Source of the DNA: Notolepis coatsorum
Lineage: Eukaryota > Chordata > Actinopteri > Aulopiformes > Paralepididae
Direction of reading: 5' to 3'
Length of the DNA stretch: 64,000 nt
Assembly: GCA_963971535.1 (NCBI GenBank)
Contig: OZ020586.1
Span: forward strand, 74,630,949-74,694,948
Below, piece after piece: positions 9,205 through 19,776 of the stretch. The notes under the pieces are model-generated. The model did no database searches and had not been told where the DNA came from. It saw nothing but the letters and a program-made list of their open reading frames with translations. Both the position numbers and the translations under genes were made by a program. The number at the start of each line of letters is the position of its first letter. The first letter of the stretch is position 1.

Positions 9205-10922
9205 CCTGTCAGAATCATCGGCAGTTTGTTGCCGATCTAATCTACGAATTCCAATCTGGCTTCAGAACATCCCACTCCACTGACATGCCTTCTCGATTTG
9301 AACGACCACATCCAGCAAGAGGTGGACGCGGGCAAATACTGCGGCATGGTCATGCTAGACCTACAAAAGGCCTTCGACACTGTCAATCACACCATTCTGA
9401 TTGACAAGCTAAAAGCAATTGGTTTTGATAGTTTATCAGTGAGCTGGATACAATCCTACCTGGAGGGGATCGAGAACAGATGGTGGAGGTAAACGGTACC
9501 CTACCCCCCCCCCTCACAGTGAACTGTGGTGTTCCACAAGGAAGCATACTAGGATCACTACTGTTCCTAATTTATGCAAATGACATGTCGTCAGCTTGTG
9601 ACTGCAACTTGTTCCTGTTTGCGGACGACTCAGCCCTGCTTGTCTGACAAGAACAAGTTACAGGTTGAAAAAACCCTCAGCTCGGAACTATAGGCAAAAT
9701 CTGCATATGGCTCGCCGACAACAAACTATCATTACACATGGGCAAAACAGAGACCATTCTCTTCGGTTCAAATAACAAACTCAGCAAGACCGACGGCTTC
9801 TCAGTTACAGTGGGTGACAATATTGTCACAAGGAAAGATGAAATTACCTACCTGGGTTCCATCCTAGAGGCTAATCTTTCCTGTGACAAAATGGCATCCA
9901 ATGTAATAAAAAAAGTCAATCAACGAACTCGATTCTTGTACCGGATCTCCTCCCTGGTAAACAAGAATACCTTGAAGACTCTGGCAGGAGCACTCATTCA
10001 AGGGTACTACGACCATGCTTGCACCTCATGGTACCAAAGCACCTCAAAGGCACTAAAAACCAAATTACAAACATCTCAAAACAAACTAGTCAGACTACTG
10101 CTTGACCTGACTCCTAGAACCCACCTCACCCCTGCACACTTTGCCAACCTAGGATGGCTTAGAGTAGACGACAGAGTACAGCAACTTGCAATGGGCCTGG
10201 TCTACAAGATACACTACACGACCAAGGTACCCATGTACATGTCAAAATACTTCCCAAAGGTCAGTGAATACCACGATCACAACACCAGAGGGAGCTCCAC
10301 AAATCATGTAAAACCCAGATTCGGCTCAAACAAGGGACTAAACACGTTTCGCAATTATGCCACAACAATGTGGAACGCCCTACCCAAAGCTGTAAAGGAA
10401 TGTGAATCACTACCCACCTTCAAAAACACTCTCAAAGAACACCTACGGGAGACTGCAATTCAAAACTGGCCCCTACAAATGTCCTAACACAACCCCCCCC
10501 CCCCCCCCCAATGTACAGTAAATGACCAAGTATGGTCTTGTCAATATTCCAATGTACAGTTTTGCTTGTTCAGTTTTACAGTGTCCCCCACCCACTCCTC
10601 CTACCCAACCTCCCCCCAACCTCCTCCAATGTACAGTTTCTATGTCAAATGTATATACTCTCTTTTCTGGACTCTTTTCGTATCACAAACAGTACTGTAT
10701 TTGCAAATCTGGTATGTCATAAATGTATAGATGTAGCAGTACTGTCTATCTGTATGTCATGTATGTCATATATGTTATGATGAATTGAAAATGGGGGACC
10801 CTGATGTAAACAAGACGAAAGTATTTCTCTGGTCTGCATCCCCTTAACAATTGAGCTGTACTGTACTGTACCCATTCTGCAATCTGTTAATACAATTTTC
10901 AATCAATCAATCAATCAATCAA
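9205..10922 (+). mobile_element. L2/CR1-like LINE, 5'-truncated (copy B)
   Basis: Reverse-transcriptase segments are readable in several frames. GMVMLDLQKAFDTVNH (near 9345-9400) is motif A, FADDSALLV (near 9618-9645) is the catalytic box, and 9738-10487 is an uninterrupted C-terminal part ending with NYATTMWNALPKAVKECESL and a typical FK..L..HL tail. The endonuclease domain is missing. Frameshifts and a stop separate the blocks at about 9492 and 9645. The 3' UTR ends in TCAA repeats. The family has four further copies here (218-363, 34364-34978 minus, 43524-44484, 45252-45513). Clade assignment is from motif style only. Confidence 0.85.
9738..10487 (+). pseudogene. LINE reverse transcriptase C-terminal region
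   Basis: A 249-codon frame downstream of the FADD box. It contains ITYLGSILEANLSCDKMAS (thumb), YDHACTSWYQS, RTHLTPAHFANLGWL and WNALPKAVKECESLPTFK. It is part of a truncated retrotransposon and not a host gene: the amino-terminal endonuclease is absent and the upstream RT part is out of frame. The same protein region is present with high identity at 43511-44041 and as a short piece at 34804-34978 (minus). Confidence 0.8.
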
Positions 10923-10929
10923 TCAACCA

Positions 10930-11485
10930 AGCAGAGCATAGAAGGCTGATATTCTGACGTGTTTACCCTTCCTTCTTTTATAATTTCCTTGGTAGGAATG
11001 TGGAAGTGACTCGTGTTTGGTCCACGCTGATTGGGTAGAGGGTTAGTAGACGCTGATTGGGTAGTAGTTACAGATGCAATCTGACTGGGCTAAAATCACA
11101 GGCCTTTACCCAAACAATGACAAGCGGTATGTCCTCTCCATTGTTTTGGCCATACACATAATAGCCACACCCTTCAGGCATGTATGGGTGGAGAGATACT
11201 GTACCACTACATCATGGGAAAAAAAACTAAAACAACAATGAACAAAAACAAACATTGCTCTAAAGGGGACATGTTATGGAAAATGGCCTAGTCTTTGTAC
11301 GGATGTGTCTGTAATGCTATTTAGAAATAACTATATAAATAACCTATAGACACAAGTACTCCTTGCTGCTTGGCCAGGGTTTGAAGTCTTTAGATTAACA
11401 AGCCTTAAAGCAGTTCAGAATTATTGCTCATTGTGATGTCAATAAATTAGCTTGAATTAATCAATTAGCTGTGCTTTTTGGAGCC
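10930..11485. other. Intergenic, no gene recognised
   Basis: No coding signal. CTAAAGGGGACATGTTATGG at 11262-11281 is a short piece of a dispersed element also seen as its reverse complement at 51112-51140 (AATAGGTCCCCTTTAAG) and near 63170. Confidence 0.35.
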
Positions 11486-11486
11486 A

Positions 11487-12061
11487 GGATTCAAAATTCA
11501 AGATTCAATATTGTTTATTTGCCATACAATGAAAATCTTACTTTGCTAGTCCTCCCTTCACACAAAATCACACAATACTTAACTAAAACATATTTAAAAT
11601 TTTACAAGCGAGTACTAGAAAATAAGGTAAAAATAGATAAAGGCACAGTGAGTAACATTGCACGTTCCGATCAGTATTTACAATATACATGGAGGTGACA
11701 GTGGGTCACAGCAGCAGTTAAAAAAGTGACTTTAGTGATTCATAGTTCGGGGGAAGGGTGACAGTGTGGTCACAGCAGCAGTCAGGTCAGAGTGTCTGCC
11801 TTGAACAAAAGCGGGTGGGGGGGGATCAGTTTCAAGAAGGTGTGTGTCTGTGGGGGGGGGGGAGGGGGCTAGGTGGGGGAGCTGGCATTCACAAGCCTGA
11901 TGGCCTGTGGCTAGAAACTGTCTCGTAGTTCTGGCTTTCAGACTCCTGTATCGCCTGCCTGATGGCAGGAGGTTGAAGAGTCTGTGCTGGGGGTGTGTAC
12001 TGTCCTTAATTATGTTATGTGCTCTTTTATCAAGTTTCCTCAGAAAATGTTCTATTTCCAC
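11487..12061 (-). mobile_element. 3' fragment of another LINE (RT C-terminus)
   Basis: On the minus strand a frame starting near 12061 reads KLDKRAHNIIKDSTHPQHRL then FNLLPSGRRYRSLKARTTRQF, a motif typical of the C-terminal end of fish LINE reverse transcriptases. Downstream on that strand are a G/C-rich disrupted stretch and a 3' UTR ending in AAACAATATTGAATCTTGAA repeats. It differs from the 9.2-kb family. Confidence 0.7.
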
Positions 12062-12330
12062 ACGTAAGCACAGAATTTAGAATGTGTGCACGCACAAAAA
12101 AAACGGGATTTATCACACGTGCGTACACAGGTCCTACGCACACCTGTCATGATAAATATCACCTTGGTCCTACGCCGAGGCTCGTGCACACTTTCACGTA
12201 TTTGCATACCAAAACCGCCCAGATTAACCATATATGGTAATGGAACACCCCCATGAAATGTGGAAAAATGGACTAAACCGAGGGAAGCGTGTTATGAGAC
12301 AGGCTGACAGACGTGTACACGTACGGTGAT
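12062..12330. mobile_element. PIF/Harbinger-like fragment (tentative)
   Basis: GGGATTTATCACACGTGCGT, then CCTACGCACACCTGTCATGA and TTTGCATACCAAAACCGCC resemble terminal sequence of Harbinger-type elements in fish. No inverted partner end or transposase was identified. Confidence 0.3.
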
Positions 12331-12626
12331 GTCGGATATGATATCTATTAACCATTGCTGCCTGGGCAGCGCAAACACTAATAAAGACCGTGCTGGAATA
12401 TGACTGCCTTTTTCCGTTTTGTTTGATTAATACCCAGGGATTAAAGTTCTCCGTAAATTTTCTACCTGCTGCATATGATTTCTAGAGGCATACAATCTAT
12501 TTTGATGTCAGTATTGGGTAGCCTATATAAACAATAATACGAGAGCATATACAACAACAATGAATCTCACTGCCATGTATGATGTAGCCTGCCTATGTGA
12601 TCAATACAAACTGAATTCCATCATGT

Positions 12627-12969
12627 TTGTGTGCGGGAGCTCACAAGGCTGTTGTCACAATGGGTGGTACACAGGAGCTACCCGAACAACTGGATGACGT
12701 CATCAACTTGGCTATACGGATGGACAATCGACATCGGGAGAGGGAACGCAAGAGGGAGGCGTCGACACAGGTACTCTTCCGGCCTTCTTCCGGTGTCGAA
12801 CCAACAATGCATTTCACAAGAGAGAGCCTGGGTGACGAGCCTATGCAACTGGGCGCTCTGCGCGGAGAGACAGAGGCGGATCGACCAGAAGCGTTGTTTC
12901 CGTTGTGGTTGTACTGGACGTCGCTTCATTAACTGTCTTGGATTGTCGGGAAACGGGGGGGCTCGCTAA
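12627..12969 (+). pseudogene. gypsy gag remnant with damaged zinc knuckle
   Basis: One frame reads EQLDDVINLAIRMDNRHRER and later TRESLGDEPMQLGALRGE, a gag signature of fish gypsy elements. It then continues in another frame as RQRRIDQKRCFRCGCTGRRF. Only the first Cys pair of a CCHC knuckle (CFRCG) is intact; the His and last Cys positions are altered. A frameshift near 12850 separates the parts. The gag N-terminus is missing. Confidence 0.7.
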
Positions 12970-13498
12970 GCTTGGGGGGAGTTTTAGCAGGTGGGCATTT
13001 TTCCTCTGTCACGGTGATACACGCACCTTTTTTGATGTCACTGTTGGGTGGGGGAATTCTCTCAGGAAGACCAGGGCATTAATTGATTCAGGGGCGGCGG
13101 GTAATTTAATTCACGTGGTATTGGCATTTGAGTGGGGGGTCCCGTTGGAGTCACTGGAGGTACCGATTCTGGTTCAGTCATTGGACGGTCAACCACTGGG
13201 TAGTGGGCTCATTACCCAGCGCACTGCGCAGCTGCGTATCCAGGTGGCCGGGAGTGAGTGGGAATGCTTACGATTTTATGTTGTCATGTCTCCTCATTCT
13301 GCCATTGTTTTAGGTCACCCTTGGCTAGCAGAGCATAATCCTTGTATTAATTGGGCTACGGGTGAACTCTCCATGGGGAGCGGCGTTAAGTCAGTTTCTG
13401 GCGAGAGTTCACCCGCCCCTTCTCCCTCTGCTCTTTTGTCTCCCATGTCTCTCTCCAGGATGGTGGTGAGCGTTGCAGACTCTGTCACAAACTTCTAA
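12905..13498 (+). pseudogene. gypsy aspartic protease region
   Basis: RALIDSGAAGNLIH contains the aspartyl protease active-site motif D-S-G. It is followed by SAIVLGHPWLAEHNP and INWATGEL, typical of the protease-to-RT linker of vertebrate gypsy elements. The frame is open for 197 codons, but continuity with RT requires a shift near 13480. Confidence 0.75.
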
Positions 13499-13967
13499 TC
13501 CCGATTTAGCAGGCGTGCCTGAGATTTATTGGGACCTGGCGGAGGTTTTTAGTAAAACTCGTGCTAAAGCACTACCGCCTCATAGATCTTACGACTGCCC
13601 CATTAATCTTCTTCCTGGAACCTCTCCACCCCGTGGGCGTATGTTTTCTCTCTCTCGCCCTGAGACAGTGTCCATGAACACCTATATTCATATTCGTCCG
13701 TCCACATCTCGTGCAGGCGCTGGGTTCTTTTTTGTAGCAAAAAAGGATGGTAGCCAACAGCTGTGCATCGATTATAGGGGATTGAACGATGTTTCCATCA
13801 AGAACCGTTACCCCTTGCCTCTCATGGACACCGCCTTTGAGTGCTTACAGGGGGAGCAGGTCTTCTCTAAACTTGACTTACGTAATACATACAACCTGGT
13901 CAGGATTAGAGTGGGAGACGAGTGGAAGACTGCATTTAACACGCCCAACGGGCATTATGACTACTTA
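13473..13967 (+). pseudogene. gypsy reverse transcriptase, N-terminal half
   Basis: The frame reads [20 protein letters not shown], then [35 protein letters not shown] (motif A) and [16 protein letters not shown]. It is cut at 13967 right before the conserved MPFGLANAP block, which resumes at 15211 after an insertion flanked by TTA on both sides. Confidence 0.85.
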
Positions 13968-14271
13968 TACAACGGCATGCAAATTTCTCTTTTCTGATTG
14001 GCTGAAACAGTCAATTTACACGTATGTATTCTTCACAATTCCACGCTCCTAGTCCCAGGACCCGCCCACAACCGAATTACAATCACTCCGCCGTGCGGAT
14101 TTTTAGGAAAAAACAAGATGGCGGACAATAATCTTTAACAAATGGATATGTTGATAGCGTCATAACGACTAAATATAAACCGATTCACAATATCATGATT
14201 CATTGTGGAACAAAATAAAAATCGCATGGATTGATTGATTGATTAATTTGCATTTTTTATTTGTTTTACCT

Positions 14272-14615
14272 ACTTTCAAGCAGCTGGGAGGTGCGCTGTT
14301 TTAAGTGAGCATGGCCTATTGAATTGATTGATTGATTGATTGATTGATTGCTAATTTTATTACTGTCCGCCTGGTTTCCAACTGGTTAAGTTTAGGCCCA
14401 CTTTCGAAGTTGGTTAAGGTTAGAGTTTGTCTTTAGAGCAGGGCGATAGACCACCAGCCCTGGTTCCAAACTCCTTCCAAACCAACTTTGAAAGAGGGCC
14501 TAAACTTAACCAGTTGGAAACCAGGCGGACAGTAATAAAATTAGCAATCAATCAATTCAATAACCCACGCTCACTTAAAACAGTGCACCTCCCAGCTGCT
14601 TCTATAGAAAGTAAA
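14272..14615. repeat. Long imperfect inverted repeat (foldback)
   Basis: The left arm (about 14272-14416) and right arm (about 14483-14615) are reverse complements over most of their length. AGCTGGGAGGTGC pairs with GCACCTCCCAGCT, and GTCCGCCTGGTTTCCAACTG pairs with CAGTTGGAAACCAGGCGGAC. The loop is roughly 66 bp. The arms differ by slippage in a TGAT run. Confidence 0.85.
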
Positions 14616-15084
14616 TATAGAAACTATAGAAAAAATAGGGCGAAGAAAACTTTTTTTCCCCCTATAGGGCAAAGAAAACTTTTTAAAATTTGTTTTACCT
14701 ACTTTCTATAGAAGCATCTAAGAATGAAGTTCTATAGAAAGTAGGTTAAAAACTAAAGAAAAGTTGGATGTGTTGGATGTCTTAGTTGAAAGACAGTTGG
14801 ATGTGTTAGTTCGTTGGATGTCTAGGTGAAAGACAGTTTTCATGTGTTAGTTCGTTGGATGTCTTAGTTGAGAGACAGTTGGATGTGTTAGTTTGCTGGA
14901 TGTTGCTGGATGTCTTACTGAGAACAGTTGGATGCACTTCCGAGCTGCTTCCACATGGAGGCAACTTCTCTTTTTTGTTGTTGTGGGAACTACTTTTTGT
15001 GGCGGATGGTTTTTTCAATAAATCTTCGATTAATGTGTGTTTATTGTATAGCAATAAGGTTGGATGAATGTGGCAGTTGTATAA

Positions 15085-15205
15085 AAGCATTACACCACTT
15101 GCAGTCGTGATTTGTGAAAAATAAACCATGCCTAGGGGGGTCTAACGACCACCCCTAGGCATGGTTTATTTTTCACAAACCACTCCTGCGCGTGATGTAA
15201 TGCTT
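15085..15205. repeat. 54-bp-arm palindrome
   Basis: AAGCATTACA at the left pairs with TGTAATGCTT at the right. The inner 28 bp of the arms (TTTGTGAAAAATAAACCATG and on to CTAGGGG) pair without mismatch around a loop of about 12 bp. The outer part carries a handful of mismatches. Confidence 0.9.
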
Positions 15206-15210
15206 AATTA

Positions 15211-15624
15211 GTTATGCCCTTTGGTTTAGCTAATGCTCCGGCAGTTTTGCAAGCCCTTGTTAACGACGTGCTGCACGATTTAATTGGGGTGTCAGTCTTT
15301 GTGTACTTAGACGATATCCTAATTTTTTCCCGCGATATGGTGCAACACCAACAGCATGTTCGTCAGGTGCTACAGCGTCTCCTCAAGCATCAGCTATTTG
15401 TTGAGGCAGAGAAGTGTGTGTTTCACACTGACACCGTTTCCTTCCTGGGCTTTCTGTTGAGGAAGGGTGATCTTCGCATGGATCCAGCCAAGGTGAGTGC
15501 AGTCTTGGACTGGCCACACCCTTCGTCGCTCAAGGAGTTACAGCGTTTTTTTTTTTGCTATTTTAGCGCCTTAACCAATCCTCTGACAGCTCTCACTAAG
15601 GCCTCTCTCCCTGGCTTTGAATGA
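15211..15624 (+). pseudogene. gypsy reverse transcriptase, C-terminal half
   Basis: [20 protein letters not shown], then [11 protein letters not shown] with the catalytic YLDD, then [20 protein letters not shown]. The following ELQRF is fused to [18 protein letters not shown], so an internal piece of the connection domain is deleted at a poly-T run (15546-15556). TGA at 15622-15624 replaces an expected Trp codon. Confidence 0.85.
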
Positions 15625-15644
15625 TCGCCTCGGGCAGAGTCAGC

Positions 15645-16642
15645 CTTTCGCGACCTCAAACGTCGGTTTACCTCCGCCCCTGTACAGATCCACCACGATT
15701 CGGAGGCTCCATTTATAGTGGAGGTGGATGCCTCTGATATCGCGGGGGGGTGATCTCTCAGAGACGCTTAAAGGACGGGAAAGTGCATCCTTGTGCTTTT
15801 TTCCCGCGCCGGCTGTCTTCGGCCGAGCGCAACTACGACGTGGGTAATCGGGAGTTGTTGGCAATCAAATTGGCACTGGAGGAATGGAGACATTGGTTGG
15901 AGGGTGTGGCACACCCTTTCATTGTTTGGACTGATCATAAGAACTTGGCTTACATCCAGGGGGCTAAACGCCTTAACGCTCGCCAAGCCAGGTGGGCGTT
16001 ATTCTTCACTCGATTTCGATTTTCCATCTCCTACCGGCCCGGTTCCAAGAACGTCAAGCCTGACGCTCTGTCACACCAGTTTGACTCCCCGGACCGGGAG
16101 GAGAAGCCCCATACTATTATTCCACAGGCCCTTATTTTGGCTCCCATGTCATGGGGCATAGATAGGGTGGTAAGATCGGCTCTGGCACGGGAGTCCGGTG
16201 GGGGTCCTCCGGGGCGGATGTATGTGCCCAAGGCTGCGCGCTCGCGACTGCTGCAGTGGGCACATACCTCCTCCCTCACCGGCCTCCCTGGGGCCGCCAG
16301 AACCCTGGAGTTTATCCGTATGAGATTCTGGTGGCCTACAGAGGAGGGGGATATGCGTTCCTTTATGGCGGCCTGTTCGGTGTGCGTGCGTAGTAAGACC
16401 TCTCGCCGTGCACCGGCGGGTCTCCTCCGGCCGCTTCCTATTCCCAAACGTCCCTGGTCGCACATATCCCTGGATTTTATTTCTGGCCTTCCCCCGTCAG
16501 ATGGGTTCACTACCATTTTGGTGGTAGTGGACCGCTTCTCCAAGGCGGCCCACTTCATTCCCCTCCCCAAACTTCCCTCGGCTCGAGAGACGGCTGACCT
16601 AGTGGTGCAGCACGTCTTTCGGTTGTCCGGCGACGTGGAGTA
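15645..16642 (+). pseudogene. gypsy RNase H and integrase, broken
   Basis: RNase H is readable as [11 protein letters not shown] (15709-15740), then after a shift as [31 protein letters not shown] and [17 protein letters not shown]. Integrase follows: the zinc-binding region [17 protein letters not shown] has Leu where the second His of HHCC belongs, and CSVCVRSK keeps both Cys. The core starts [13 protein letters not shown] and [12 protein letters not shown], then stops at 16640-16642. The region containing the remaining catalytic acidic residues is deleted, so the enzyme cannot be functional. Confidence 0.85.
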
Positions 16643-16652
16643 GGAGATTGGC

Positions 16653-17206
16653 GTGGGCACAGTACAGCATAATACCCTCCTCTCCTCCTCTACAGGTATG
16701 TCTCCCTTTCAGTGTCAGTATGGTTTTCAACCTCCTCTTTTCCCCGAACAGGAGCGGGAGGCTGAGGTGACGCCGGGACGTGGAACCGGGTTTGGACGGC
16801 GCTACAGAAGGCCTCTGTTAAGGTTCAACGGCAGGCTAACCGCAAGCGTCGTCCGGCTCCGGTTTTCCGTCCTGGGCAGCGTGTTTGGCTTTCCACCCAT
16901 GATCTCCCTCTCCGGGTGGAATCCAGGAAGCTGGCCCCTCGCTTCATAGGCCCCTTTAAAGTGGTTAGTCGGGTGAACACTGTGGCTTACAGGTTGCTGC
17001 TTCCAGCTTCCATGCGGGTTCATCTGACGTTCCACGTGTCCCTGTTGAAGCAATTCCTCTCATCGCCCTTGTCCCCGCCACTTCCTGCGGTTCCTCCGCC
17101 CCGCATCCTTGACGGTCAAACTGTCTACACGGTGCGGAGGATCCTGGGTTGTAGGCGGAGGGGTAGGGGGTTTCAGTTATTGGTGGATGGGAGGGGTACG
17201 GGGTAG
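16653..17206 (+). pseudogene. gypsy integrase C-terminus and chromodomain
   Basis: Past the deletion the frame reads [20 protein letters not shown]. After a shift it reads [20 protein letters not shown], then LHFHVS-like [11 protein letters not shown], then the chromodomain start [20 protein letters not shown]. The frame ends early at VDGRGTG. A chromodomain at the integrase C-terminus marks the chromovirus branch of Ty3/gypsy. The same region is better kept on the minus strand at 35769-35996. Confidence 0.8.
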
Positions 17207-17329
17207 AAGAGCGTTCCTGGGTGCCTCAAAGGGATATCTTAGATCACACCCTTATTGTCGGCTGCATCCCGAGGCCCCTAGGTGAACATCAGGTGCCGTT
17301 CGTCGGGGGGGAGGTACTGCTGAAGTCAT

Positions 17330-17728
17330 CTGCTGAAATTTACATAAAAACACACACACACACAAACACGCACACACACACATATACACACATACAGTAG
17401 CCCGAGACACTAGCCTCAGTTCGCTAGAATACTGGAGGCTCATCGATTTGTCTTGTTTTTATCTTTAATTATTTTATTTATGTTATCAACATTTGTAATA
17501 ATTGTGCTACTGACAATGTTGCAATTCCCTTTGATGATAATAAAGTACTTATTATATAAAAGCACACACACAATCGCAAATAAATGGATTTAGAGTTTAA
17601 TTAAGCCCATTTTAAATTAAGTATTAAAATCTTTGACAGATATATTACAAGACCTGAAATATTGCAGTGGGTACAAAAACAGAGCAAGTTAAGCAAGGAA
17701 TAAACAAAATCCCTCATATATAAACTGT
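17330..17728. other. Unassigned, with short CA repeat
   Basis: A brief (CA)n tract at 17350-17395, then AT-rich DNA without recognised genes. Its right edge is the 12-bp target site of the LINE that follows (AAATACATTCAC at 17729-17740). Confidence 0.4.
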
Positions 17729-18616
17729 AAATACATTCACCTCCGAAATCTTTCCGGTATCACGCTCTTCTAGACAGGGTAGCCCTCCCGGACTATTCGA
17801 TTTATCATTAGAGCCTTTAGCACAATATATAAGACAATCCCAATTCATAGAACCAATCGTAATCAAGGGCACACAACACAAAATTAGTTTATATGCGGAC
17901 GACGTAATACTGTTCATGCAAAACCCTAACACCGCAATGACTCATCTTCTCAAGTTGATTGATGACTTTGGCGATCTATCGGGATTTAAGATAAATTGGC
18001 CAAAGTCGGCTTTCCTTCCACTTAATGCCCCTGCAAAAAATATACTCCTTCCAGTAGAAATACCAATGGTTAAACACTTTAGATGTTTGGGAGTTGAAGT
18101 ATTCCCTACCATAAGCCAAACGGTGAAGCACAATTACATAGAAATCCAAAATAAAATAAAATACGACAGGCACGGGTTTCAATAGTTAAGATGGATGTCT
18201 TACCTAGAATCAACTTCATCAGCTCAATGCTACCATTACCCCCTCCAATTACACTCTCTCTACACTCTTCCGCATACAAATTTATTTGGAATAACAAACC
18301 ACCACGTATAAAAAGATCCACGCACAGAGAAACAAAGCCGACGGAGGTATGTCATTTCCAGATTTTTTCCACTACTTTAAGGCGTACACTTTAAGACCAC
18401 TGACAACCTGGTTTGATCCCCAAGCATCAGTATCCTGGAGAAATTTAGAAGTAAATATAGTAGCACCACATAGACTGCAGGACATAGTATACACCAAATT
18501 ATCAATTAAGCAATGCGAACTGGAATTTGGCCCCATTATTACTCATGCGATCCGGATATGGCACAAACACACAAAAAATATTCTAACCCACATAAATGGC
18601 ATAATCATACTCCCTT

Positions 18617-19776
18617 TGTGAGGATTCGCCTGTCCCTGGACCCCTTTTCCATGTCTCCTCTCTTCACCAGCCCCCACCCTTGCGAGAACTTTTCCCTGTC
18701 TCCTACTCTTCACCAGCCCCCACCCTTGGACATTCTTGTTCCTCTACCTTCACGCACCTGTTGGGAGTTTGCAATCAGGTCGGGAGAGTACTTAGGTTGC
18801 AGACTCCCCTCCAGTCCTTGTCGGGTCGTTCTGTGTTCTGGACTCTGTGTTCGTTCTGTATTCTGTACATCACCATCACCTGCCGCGTCTCCGGCGTGAG
18901 ACGACGTGCCAGCCATCACCACCTGTCGCCGTTTGCCTGGAGTGGGACACCGCCTTCGCTCTCTAATTCTCTACGGGAGGTTCCAGTGTTCCCACTCCAG
19001 ACGTCAAGCCGGCTCGCCATCGCTCCCGATTCCACGGGAGGAAGGCGTCTCTTCGTGATCCTCGTTCCTGGGGTGCGGCTCGTCGTCGCTCCCTATTATT
19101 CCACGGGAGGATGGCGTGTGCCCATCCCGTTTCCCCTCGGACCCCCTTTGTTCTGCGCTGCCCGTCTGCAGCATCTGAGGAGGAGGAGGAGGATTCCTTC
19201 CTGAGCAGCAGAGCCCTACTCGGTGTAGGGACGGGAGGAGGATCTCCGTGCCCGGCCTCCGCTGTCGGGCCCCTGTCCCCGTGCCAGGCCTCCGCCGTCG
19301 GGTCCCTGTCCCCGTGCCAGGCCTCCGCCGTCGGGCCCCTGTCCCCGTGCCAGGCCTCCGCCGTCGGGCCCCTGTCCCCGTGCCAGGCCTCCGCCGTCGG
19401 GCCCCTGTCCCCGTGCCAGGCCTCCGCCGTCGGGCCCCTGTCCCCGTCCAAGGCCTTAACCCTGTCCTCATCCCTGTAAGCAGCTCTGGCCCTCGCCCTG
19501 TCCAAGGCCTTAACCCTGTTCTCTGTCCCTGTCTCCAGCCCGCCTCTCCGGGCCTCTGTCCCTGTCCCCCTCTCCAGTGCCCCTAGTCCCTTAGCCTGTT
19601 CGCCTGTTAAAGGCACAGTGCCGCTGTTTCCAGATTTTCATGGACTCTAGTTGTTTTTGTGTTCTCCCTTAAAGGGACTGTGCCGCTTTTTGTTATTTAA
19701 TAAACATTGCCCTGTTTTGGCTTACTCTAATACCTGTCTTGTGTTGTGCGATTGGGGTCGGTTTCAAACCATAACA
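18617..19776 (+). mobile_element. Solo LTR inside the LINE, 5-bp duplication CCCTT
   Basis: It begins TGTGAGG and ends CATAACA, the TG...CA ends of an LTR, and both flanks read CCCTT (18612-18616 and 19777-19781). Removing it joins the LINE frame. An AATAAA signal is near 19698. It belongs to the same family as the LTRs of the composite element at 21037-31038 (on the minus strand there), but its internal tandem repeats differ. Confidence 0.9.
19240..19450. repeat. 33-bp GC-rich minisatellite within the solo LTR
   Basis: About six copies of GCCGTCGGGCCCCTGTCCCC followed by GTGCCAGGCCTCC. It makes long open frames on both strands, which are repeat artefacts. Confidence 0.9.

Larger units (their letters stand above)
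13968..15210. mobile_element. Palindrome-rich insertion inside the gypsy RT
   Basis: The element interrupts the codon series ...DYL / VMPFG..., with TTA at 13965-13967 and again at 15208-15210, consistent with a 3-bp target duplication. It holds no convincing gene. It contains two large inverted repeats (14272-14615 and 15085-15205) and a GTTGGATGTGTTAGTT-type short tandem repeat (14762-14940). The outer ends are not inverted repeats of one another, so the transposon class is unknown and it could be more than one insertion. Confidence 0.6.
12627..17323 (+). mobile_element. Decayed Ty3/gypsy chromovirus-type LTR retrotransposon
   Basis: The order gag, protease, reverse transcriptase, RNase H, integrase, chromodomain, polypurine tract is that of a Ty3/gypsy chromovirus. 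Every domain carries damage: frameshifts in gag, a 1.24-kb insertion in reverse transcriptase (13968-15210), a nonsense codon before RNase H (15622-15624), and a large deletion in integrase. Flanking LTRs were not identified; after the polypurine tract (GGGGGGAGGTAC at 17305-17316) the sequence is not clearly an LTR. A relative on the minus strand at 35205-36000 retains its 3' LTR. Confidence 0.9.

Noticed and set aside
18963..19616. Long Gly/Arg/Ala-rich frames on both strands
   Set aside because: Produced by the GC-rich minisatellite within the solo LTR.
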